In this document: one piece after another, positions 14,230-19,420 of the stretch | Position numbering within the stretch: the stretch's first letter is position 1 | How the letters are laid out: every line of letters starts with the position of its first letter | Assembly (NCBI GenBank): GCA_030615365.1 | Contig: JAUWZM010000052.1 | Coordinates: 1 to 19,420, forward strand | Length of the DNA stretch: 19,420 nucleotides | Direction of reading: 5' to 3' | Source: Candidatus Aerophobota bacterium | Lineage (GTDB): Bacteria; Aerophobota; Aerophobia; Aerophobales; B3-G15 | Translations under genes and position numbers: made by a program | The notes under the pieces: generated by a model | Database searches by the model: none | The model's input: the letters and a program-made list of their open reading frames with translations, nothing else | What the model was told of the DNA's origin: nothing

Positions 14230-14778
14230 TTATTTCCTAAGCTTTTCATCCAGGATCTTGACTGCTTCCTGATAAAAAGGCTTGGCAATTTTTTTTGCTT
14301 TATCCAGAGAAATACGGTCATACATCCAATCAAATTTAGCCATGATCTGTTCTCTCGTAAAATTATCTATCCAGTTTGCATGTGTTGCTGCATTAGTCTT
14401 AAAATAACTTATGGAATCAGCATCCTTTATTAAATTTTGTCCATAAGTACCACCGTCTTCATGCCTCTCGATCAGGTTTTTAACCTTAGATGCAAATTCA
14501 GGATTTGCCCCCTCCTTTAACAGGAATCTATGTATTTCCTTTGCACCGTTTTCTTGATGCTTCCTGAGTACTTCCTCATCCAGAAGGAAAACCCCTATGT
14601 TATACTCACAGATTGCCCGCTCGGTATCATGTGCATATGCTGCAATTTGCAGTGTCTCATCAGCATCTGGTTCTAGCTGATTAAGCCAGTACAATGCCTG
14701 GACAAAATGCGGGTCTTTTTTTCCAAAAAGGTGGTCGACATGTTTTATGGTCTTGTCTAAAAAATAGCCTTTTTTCAT
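14230..14778 (-). CDS. HD-domain protein, probable metal-dependent phosphohydrolase
   Basis: A 182-residue protein with an HD-type metal site: an early histidine (H13/H16), the HD doublet in IAAYAHDTERA (H50-D51), a further histidine in LIERHEDGGTYG and an aspartate in LIKDADSISYF. This order (H...HD...H...D) is that of the HD superfamily, which hydrolyses phosphoester bonds. WLNQLEPDADETLQIAAYAHDTERA resembles a known group of uncharacterised HD-like proteins. Its start overlaps the nitroreductase stop by four bases (ATGA), so it is translated from the same mRNA. The substrate is unknown; in this locus a phosphorylated metabolite of the imported compound is a possible target, but that is inference. 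Confidence 0.75.
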   Translation of the reverse strand: MKKGYFLDKTIKHVDHLFGKKDPHFVQALYWLNQLEPDADETLQIAAYAHDTERAICEYNIGVFLLDEEVLRKHQENGAKEIHRFLLKEGANPEFASKVKNLIERHEDGGTYGQNLIKDADSISYFKTNAATHANWIDNFTREQIMAKFDWMYDRISLDKAKKIAKPFYQEAVKILDEKLRK

Positions 14779-15515
14779 TCTTGATTCTTAAATCCCTGTT
14801 TCTTTAATGTTGGATAAACCTTCGGATAATAGTTGTCTTTATAAAAATTGCTGGTATTGTAGCTCCAGTTTATTTCCTGCTCTCTATCAACGTCCTTTAA
14901 GTATTGGACTATCAGCTCATCATAAGAGTCTATAGCATCTTTTAGATTTTCCCCGCTGTATTTCTCAAAGTGACAGTAGGTGGCTTTATCCAACCTCGGT
15001 TTTAACTTTGAGCGGTCTTCGGGATATCCCAGACATAGTCCCACTACAGGATATGTATATTTAGGCAGCTCCAATAACTCTATGATGGTAGCAGGATCAT
15101 TTCTGATGCTGCCGATACATACAGTACCAAGCCCCAAAGATTCAGCTGCAGTGATGACATTTTGCATGCTGAGCCCTATATCAACAGAGCCTACCATAAT
15201 TGATTCAATGCTATCTGTAACGGTCTGTGTCCTGCCGTTTTTTTCACACGCTAATTTGGTTTTAAGAAAATCCATTACAAAAAGAAAGAAGACCGGACAC
15301 TCCTCTATCCATAGCATTTCCACAGCAACCTGTTCGATTTTCTTTTTTGACTGCTTATCTTTTATCACAATGACTGCGCTTTGCTGGCCGTTAAGTGAAG
15401 TCGGTGCACGCTGTGCAACATCGACAAGTTCATTAATAATATCATCCGGGATCATGGTATCTTTATATTTTCTTATAGACCTGTGGTTTTTCATTACTTG
15501 AATGGTCTGGTTCAT
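14775..15515 (-). CDS. Nitroreductase-family FMN-dependent oxidoreductase
   Basis: A 246-residue flavoenzyme of the nitroreductase superfamily, close in length and layout to NADPH-dependent NfsA/Frp-type reductases. FMN contacts are visible as NHRSIRKYKD (residues 10-19), RAPTSLNGQQSAVIVI (36-51) and AAESLGLGTVCIGSIRNDP (about 121-140). It uses reduced nicotinamide to reduce nitro, quinone or flavin-type substrates in the cytoplasm. The role here could be reduction of an intermediate of the imported compound. A convincing promoter (TTGACT, 17 bases, TATAAT) lies upstream, and it is the first gene of a two-gene unit with the HD protein (ATGA overlap). Confidence 0.88.
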   Translation of the reverse strand: MNQTIQVMKNHRSIRKYKDTMIPDDIINELVDVAQRAPTSLNGQQSAVIVIKDKQSKKKIEQVAVEMLWIEECPVFFLFVMDFLKTKLACEKNGRTQTVTDSIESIMVGSVDIGLSMQNVITAAESLGLGTVCIGSIRNDPATIIELLELPKYTYPVVGLCLGYPEDRSKLKPRLDKATYCHFEKYSGENLKDAIDSYDELIVQYLKDVDREQEINWSYNTSNFYKDNYYPKVYPTLKKQGFKNQE

Positions 15516-15606
15516 GATCAGTCTCCCCTCTTATTTGTTTAACTTCACAAACTTGCTTGGTTTTTACATATAGATTTAGGATTATATTCTGCTGTGCTTT
15601 TCAATA

Positions 15607-15635
15607 ATTATATCGATTTCAGGAGGTTCAGTCAA
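15607..15635 (-). promoter_or_regulatory. Strong promoter of the nitroreductase-HD unit
   Basis: On the minus strand TTGACT (15635-15630) and TATAAT (15612-15607) are spaced by exactly 17 bases, near-perfect for the housekeeping sigma factor. The transcript would begin about 85 bases before the nitroreductase start. Confidence 0.65.
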
Positions 15636-15646
15636 TATAATTTTTT

Positions 15647-15677
15647 AATTTTCAATCTATACAAAGCATTGAAAATT
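15647..15677. promoter_or_regulatory. 10-bp inverted repeat, probable operator in the divergent promoter region
   Basis: AATTTTCAAT (15647-15656) and ATTGAAAATT (15668-15677) are exact inverted copies separated by 11 bases. The centre-to-centre spacing is 21 bases, two helical turns, as for a dimeric regulator. The right half covers the -35 box of the rightward promoter and the left half is 12 bases upstream of the leftward -35 box. Confidence 0.6.
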
Positions 15678-15697
15678 GTGTAATATTAATGAATAAT
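15669..15697 (+). promoter_or_regulatory. Candidate promoter of the 99-residue protein gene
   Basis: TTGAAA (15669-15674) and AATAAT (15692-15697), each 5/6, with a 17-base spacer. The transcript would start about 20 bases before the AAAGGGGG ribosome site. Confidence 0.55.
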
Positions 15698-15723
15698 TCA
15701 TACAAAAAAAGGGGGTCACAAAT

Positions 15724-16023
15724 ATGAAATTCTTAGTCCATTGGAAAATGCGTCCATCTCCTGCTTCAGAAGTTTTAAAGCTGCTTCCCAAGGATCTCGC
15801 ATTCTGCCAGGACCTGATGAAGGAAGGAAAGCTATTGCAATCCTATGTCCTTGCAGGAAAGCCGGAAGGGTTTGAGGTATTCGATGTAGAGACCAATGAA
15901 GAAATGCATAAAATAATTATGGAAGCACCTTTTGGTCCTTTCCTCGACTTTGAGGTCTGGCCCATAGTTGATTTCGATTTCTCATTAAATACCTTGAAAT
16001 CGGTCCTGGAAAGCAACAAGTAG
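15724..16023 (+). CDS. Small ferredoxin-like-fold protein resembling muconolactone isomerase/YCII family
   Basis: A 99-residue protein with the pattern of a dimeric alpha-beta barrel: strand MKFLVHWKM, helix PASEVLKLLPKDLAFCQDLMKEG, strand KLLQSYVLAGKPEGFEVFDV, helix TNEEMHKIIMEAPFG, strand FLDFEVWPIVDF. This 'RM..E....L.EGK' plus 'EGF.VFDV.....' arrangement is seen in muconolactone delta-isomerase-like and DUF3303-type proteins. Enzyme activity is not certain; many members are stand-alone small-molecule-binding or isomerase subunits. AAAGGGGG precedes the ATG. It is transcribed alone, divergently from the nitroreductase, and its stop is 16 bases from the convergent MFS gene. A role in handling the compound taken up here is inference from position. 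Confidence 0.65.
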   Translation: MKFLVHWKMRPSPASEVLKLLPKDLAFCQDLMKEGKLLQSYVLAGKPEGFEVFDVETNEEMHKIIMEAPFGPFLDFEVWPIVDFDFSLNTLKSVLESNK

Positions 16024-16038
16024 AATATTGGGTGCTGT

Positions 16039-17235
16039 CTAAGTCTTTTTTCTGACTCCGGTTTCCGGTATAAAGAAAACGAGCACTAAAGAGATGACCA
16101 TAATTACAACCAGCAGGATTATTGAAAACGTAAGCGATCCTGTCAGATCTTTCAGGTAACCTGCTATTAGGGGGCCCAGAGCTCCGCCTATATAACCTAT
16201 TGAAATAACTATGCCACTTGCTGTTCCGGCATAGGCAGGTGTCACCAGCTCAAGTGGGAGGAAAAGGGATATTACATATGTAGCAGTAAGGGTAATTCCC
16301 AATAATGCCATGAGAATGATATCCAGGATAAAGGGGGTATAAAGTACACCCAAAAATGCTGCTGCTGCAATCAGGCAACTTATCCATAGGAAAGGCTTTC
16401 TCAGGCCTATCCTGTCTGATACAAATGGAACTAGAAATACAGCAGGGATACCGGCTATGGTAACTACCGAGGTCAGGAATCCCGAGCTGATTTCGCTAAT
16501 ACCTTTTTCCATGAAAAAAGTGGAAAACCATCCTGTTATTATATAAAAGGTTATATTAGCTGCAAGTGCGAAGAAAATGGCAACAATCCATATGTATTTG
16601 TTCCTGAGTACTGCTCCAAAAGAACCCTTTGAAACCTGTGAAGGTGAAAGCTCCTCACTTCTGAAAGAAGAAGGTTCTCTTGCCAGGCTCCACCATATGA
16701 TAGTTACAATAAAAGCTATAGTCCCCCAGAAATAATAAACACCTCTCCAACTCCCCATTAATGGAAAGACCATGGGCATGGTTATAGACAGGGCCAATGT
16801 CCCACCTACGAAAACCCCGGTCGAGTAAATCCCTGTTGCTGTACCCACAAACCTGTTCGGATACCATAGCCTGACGATTTTAGGAAGATTGGGGAAAATG
16901 AAACCCCAACCAATACCAACAATAAAGTTGAGTATTAATAGAATAGCAAAATTTGGGGAGATTCCCCTGAGAAAAGCACTTAAGCTTAATAGTATTGCCC
17001 CAAGGCCCGCAGCTTTGCGTGGCCCAATAATATCTCCCAGAAACCCTCCCACAAAGGCAAACAGCCCCAGGGTTATGACCGGTGCTGAAAATAATAATCC
17101 AGCCTGGGAAGCTGTAAGGTTTAGTTCCTGAATAGTGAGATTCAGTACCGGAGAGACACATAATACCGAAGCATATGCCGCAAAGATCAGCAGCCATGAA
17201 CATGTTAATGTAATTATCCGGTTTTTTGAATCCAT
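16039..17235 (-). CDS. Major facilitator superfamily transporter
   Basis: A 398-residue membrane carrier with about 12 transmembrane helices in two halves joined by a central cytoplasmic loop (LAREPSSFRSEELSPSQVSKGSFGAVLR). The MFS motif A region after helix 2 reads GGFLGDIIGPRKAAG, and its repeat in the second half is VSDRIGLRKPF. N-terminal LTIQELNLTASQAGLLFSAPVITLG and the overall pattern recall the cyanate/nitrate-type and sugar-acid (anion) carriers. It could import a substrate or export a product. It lies 86 bases downstream of the UPF0261 gene on the same strand, presumably in one operon; its own ribosome site is GAAAGGAAG, about 12 bases before the ATG. Confidence 0.9.
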   Translation of the reverse strand: MDSKNRIITLTCSWLLIFAAYASVLCVSPVLNLTIQELNLTASQAGLLFSAPVITLGLFAFVGGFLGDIIGPRKAAGLGAILLSLSAFLRGISPNFAILLILNFIVGIGWGFIFPNLPKIVRLWYPNRFVGTATGIYSTGVFVGGTLALSITMPMVFPLMGSWRGVYYFWGTIAFIVTIIWWSLAREPSSFRSEELSPSQVSKGSFGAVLRNKYIWIVAIFFALAANITFYIITGWFSTFFMEKGISEISSGFLTSVVTIAGIPAVFLVPFVSDRIGLRKPFLWISCLIAAAAFLGVLYTPFILDIILMALLGITLTATYVISLFLPLELVTPAYAGTASGIVISIGYIGGALGPLIAGYLKDLTGSLTFSIILLVVIMVISLVLVFFIPETGVRKKT

Positions 17236-17321
17236 TGGAGGTGTTCTCTTCCTTTCAAGAATTCAGGATGATAAATGCATCCTCCCGAACTATTGTGATT
17301 GTATTCGATTCATTTTCAAAA

Positions 17322-18611
17322 TTAATTATACTTTTTTCCCTTCTTCCACTTCCCGGTAATCATATCATCCAGTATGGAAGATGTTATCTTTGCAAATCTG
17401 AGGTCATTTATGTGTAGATCCACTTTTATTAATTCTATATTGTCCCTAGATTTTTCCAGGTTTTTTTCCAGAGCTTCGACAAAAGCCCTATTTGCATCGG
17501 GATAATACCAGTGTCTTCCGGTAGAGGTACCATCGTAATTGACAGTGAGGTATTTTCCTTCAGTATCCAGAATCGACCAACCTTTCAAGGGAATGGCAAC
17601 AACGGTAGGTCCTTTGGCTTTGTTCACTTTCTTTGCAAAGACCTTACCCAGCTTTTCACTCTCTTTCTTGCTGGTCCTCATCAAGGTTGAATTCGGGTTA
17701 TGGAAATAAAACTCCCTGTCCCTGTACTTATCCGGAACAGTATCAAGTGACCAAAATTGAATCATATCCAGACACCCGGGAACAAGGACCTGTGGGACTC
17801 CTTTCTCTCCTGCTGTCTCCATACGCTTCGGTCCGGAATTTGAAAAACCTCCAAAACACCAGTCAACAACTTCATGAGTGGTTATATCTAAAACTCCGAC
17901 TACCATCCCGCTTTCTACCAATTCCTCCAGTACCTCTCCGCCGGACCCCACTGCATGAAATGATATAAACTCATAATCCCTGGCATCCAGTATTTCCCTT
18001 GCTTTATCAATGTGGGGAGTGGTGTTACCATACTGGGAAGCCACGATTATCTTCCTTTCCTCCGGGATCTCCGGTTGGGCATCCACCATACCGGCAATAG
18101 CAGCAGCTGCATGAGCCAGGGTTATCGCTTCTATCCTGTTGATCCTCTCCCCGTTCATATCTGTCACAGTTGGGAAGATAGCTATATTTTTTGGCCCTAC
18201 AGAGCCGGCTGCCAGACTAAGTGAGGTAGTGACTAAAACCTTGGGTACATCTAAAGGCAGGGATTTTTCTACCAAGGCCGTTATAGATTCACCCATACTT
18301 CCTCCATAACCAAGGATTCCATCGATCTTTTTCTTGCTGTAAAGATCTTGCACAATCTTGATTGCTCCTTTAACCGTCACTTCTATAGCCGGCATCCTTT
18401 CCAGCTTTTCGACTTCTTTAATATTGCTGCCGGCTGCCCTTATCACATCTTTATTGGAAATGTCCCCATCTCTCAGCTTCGGATTGCACTTCCTCATGCT
18501 AATGTCTATAAAGATGGTTTTGTGTCCAAATCTCTCGATCTGGTTTCTGATATACTGGCCCTCAATCTCTTTAGTGTTTAGAGTGCCCAACAGAATCACA
18601 GTTTTAGCCAT
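17322..18611 (-). CDS. UPF0261 family protein (Tm-1-like N-terminal domain)
   Basis: A 429-residue cytoplasmic protein covering a full UPF0261 (PF06792) domain of two Rossmann-like halves. Marks are TVILLGTLNTKEIEGQYIRNQIERFGHKTIFIDIS at the N-terminus, IDGILGYGGSMGESI and VPKVLVTTSLSLAAGSVGPKNIAIFPTV in the first half, and SFHAVGSGGEVLEELVESGMVVGVLDITTHEVVD followed by GVPQVLVPGCLDMIQF in the second. The domain is known as the N-terminal part of tomato Tm-1, where it is joined to a TIM barrel like those encoded at 7422-9264. ATP/nucleotide binding has been proposed for the family; the reaction is not established. GGGAAGG precedes the ATG. It is the first gene of a unit with the MFS carrier. 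Confidence 0.9.
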   Translation of the reverse strand: MAKTVILLGTLNTKEIEGQYIRNQIERFGHKTIFIDISMRKCNPKLRDGDISNKDVIRAAGSNIKEVEKLERMPAIEVTVKGAIKIVQDLYSKKKIDGILGYGGSMGESITALVEKSLPLDVPKVLVTTSLSLAAGSVGPKNIAIFPTVTDMNGERINRIEAITLAHAAAAIAGMVDAQPEIPEERKIIVASQYGNTTPHIDKAREILDARDYEFISFHAVGSGGEVLEELVESGMVVGVLDITTHEVVDWCFGGFSNSGPKRMETAGEKGVPQVLVPGCLDMIQFWSLDTVPDKYRDREFYFHNPNSTLMRTSKKESEKLGKVFAKKVNKAKGPTVVAIPLKGWSILDTEGKYLTVNYDGTSTGRHWYYPDANRAFVEALEKNLEKSRDNIELIKVDLHINDLRFAKITSSILDDMITGKWKKGKKYN

Positions 18612-18937
18612 TTAACCTTCCCTATTATTCTATTTTTGTTATAGAAAAACCTGTCTAAGTTAATAAAATCTATGAATTAGATCTTTAGAATTATTTATTA
18701 TGTTTAAAAACCTTAAGTGCTTACTGCCCAGTCTAATATTTTATTGACCCTCAGAGCTTAAATAATGCTAACGGTTTTCTGACAGCTAAAATAAAATTGT
18801 GCTAGCATTTCCCAATTGCTAAATTATCCTGGCTAATATGATAACACGTACTTATACCGGTTTCAAGTTTGAAATGTAATACTATTTTATAAGCCCCAAT
18901 ATAGAAATATTTCTTGACAATATATCCGTTTTTGATA
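18612..18937. other. AT-rich gene-free stretch upstream of UPF0261 and the IS3 element
   Basis: No credible gene. It should contain the leftward promoter of the UPF0261 unit; a weak pair TTATTA and TATAAC (17-base spacing on the minus strand, within 18638-18670) is the best seen. The 10-mer TTGACCCTCA (18744-18753) recurs from the livJ-deoR control region. Small palindromes are TGCTAGCA (18800-18807) and TTTCAA-GT-TTGAAA (18861-18874). Base composition drops sharply relative to the island. Confidence 0.5.
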
Positions 18938-19037
18938 TGGACTGAACCCCTATCATTAGACACATTGTATACTAAAATTAATTAAGTTAGAATAGCTGAT
19001 TAGACAAAAAAGAAATGATTAAATAGGAGGTCTCATT

Positions 19038-19388
19038 ATGCGAAAGAGAAGAAGTTTTTCTAGTGAGTTTAAAAAAGAGGTAGTAGAAGCTATAGTTTCG
19101 GGGCAAGCTACTGGGGCAGAGATTTCAAGAGAATATTCTATATCTCCAGTATTGATATCTAATTGGAAGAAAGACTACAAAGAAGGAAAGTTCTTTGATA
19201 ATGTTAATAGTACTGATATTGCAAGATTAGAGCTTAAGGTAAGAGAGCTGGAAAGACTTGTTGGTGAGCTTACTATGGAAAACAGAATGTTAAAGAAAGT
19301 TAGAGATCTAAATAACAAGAAAAAAAAAGAAGATTTATCCATAATAACCTCAAGGACCTGGGATCAGTTAAAAAAGGGTGCAGACTAG
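19038..19388 (+). CDS. IS3-family transposase OrfA (HTH DNA-binding subunit)
   Basis: A 116-residue protein with the HTH_Tnp_1-type helix-turn-helix: RRSFSSEFKKEVVEAIVSGQATGAEISREYSISPVLISNWKKDYKEG (residues 4-51). A leucine-zipper-like coiled coil follows (IARLELKVRELERLVGELTMENRMLKKV), used for OrfA-OrfAB oligomers. A strong AGGAGG ribosome site precedes the ATG. After a run of nine A (19320-19328) the frame ends at 19388, while the -1 frame continues as OrfB. Confidence 0.93.
   Translation: MRKRRSFSSEFKKEVVEAIVSGQATGAEISREYSISPVLISNWKKDYKEGKFFDNVNSTDIARLELKVRELERLVGELTMENRMLKKVRDLNNKKKKEDLSIITSRTWDQLKKGAD
19320..19328 (+). promoter_or_regulatory. Probable -1 frameshift site of the IS3 element (A9 run)
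   Basis: Nine consecutive A at 19320-19328 followed by G, placed where OrfA and OrfB frames meet. In the IS3 family such A-runs drive programmed -1 slippage to make the OrfAB fusion transposase. Confidence 0.7.
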
Positions 19389-19420
19389 TGGGAATATCTA
19401 GACCAGCTTACTACTACAAA
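19328..19420 (+). CDS. IS3-family transposase OrfB, N-terminal fragment in the -1 frame
   Basis: Reading the -1 frame from the A9 run gives RRFIHNNLKDLGSVKKGCRLVGISRPAYYYK, open to the window edge. The end (LVGISRPAYYYK) is the conserved HTH_21-type start of OrfB, which carries the DDE integrase core downstream (not visible). Production is expected by -1 ribosomal frameshifting at A-AAA-AAG-like slippery sequence, or from an internal start such as GTG at 19388. Confidence 0.75.

Larger units (their letters stand above)
18938..19420 (+). mobile_element. IS3-family insertion sequence, left part (runs off the window)
   Basis: The IS3-type orfA and the start of orfB are present. The probable left end is TGGACTGAACCCC at 18938-18950, followed by ATTAGACA, a form resembling the ends of IS3-family elements with TGgactga..cc termini. 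The right end is outside the window, so completeness cannot be judged. Confidence 0.65.

Noticed and set aside
14205..14260. Possible bidirectional terminator between convergent livF and the HD gene
   Set aside because: Only six bases separate the stops, and no stem followed by a T-run could be found.
1..19420. CRISPR array, tRNA or rRNA genes
   Set aside because: No regularly spaced repeats, cloverleaf-like sequence or rRNA blocks were seen on either strand.

Overview
The window is AT-rich bacterial DNA, most like a low-GC anaerobic Bacillota/Halanaerobiota-type genome: heavy use of AGA and ATA codons, strong AGGAGG-type ribosome sites, and clostridial-style IS256, IS1595 and IS3 elements. 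The species cannot be fixed from sequence alone. It divides into an AT-rich chromosomal and IS-rich left flank (1-4610), a visibly more GC-rich metabolic island (about 4620-18610), and an AT-rich right flank that runs into another insertion sequence (18612-19420).

Left flank: a small PPC/DUF296 gene lies upstream of rarA (cut by the window edge), both on the minus strand. Next come a possible IS605/tnpB end relic, an intact IS256-family element, an IS1595-family element whose transposase has two in-frame stops, and a minus-strand gene remnant that resembles the C-terminal end of an N6-adenine DNA methyltransferase. The stop codon of that remnant comes from the IS1595 end. A GIDE-like membrane-protein gene with three single-base frameshifts follows.

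Island: a complete branched-chain amino acid (Liv)-type ABC importer is split over two divergent arms. The minus arm runs livJ-like lipoprotein, two tandem PEP-hydrolase-like TIM-barrel proteins (PF09370 type), livH, livM. The plus arm runs a DeoR-type regulator, a third and different TIM-barrel protein, livG, livF. The 373-base region between the arms holds promoters and palindromes. To the right are an HD-domain protein translationally coupled to a nitroreductase (minus), a divergent 99-residue ferredoxin-like-fold protein (plus), and a minus unit of a UPF0261 (Tm-1-like) protein followed by an MFS transporter.

The most interesting feature is the combination. In the plant Tm-1 protein a UPF0261 domain is fused to a PEP-hydrolase-like TIM barrel. 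Here the same parts are separate genes (one UPF0261, two TIM barrels) next to a dedicated importer, a DeoR regulator, a nitroreductase, an MFS carrier and a further TIM-barrel protein. This looks like a regulated uptake and catabolic island for an unidentified small molecule. The substrate and reactions cannot be read from the sequence.
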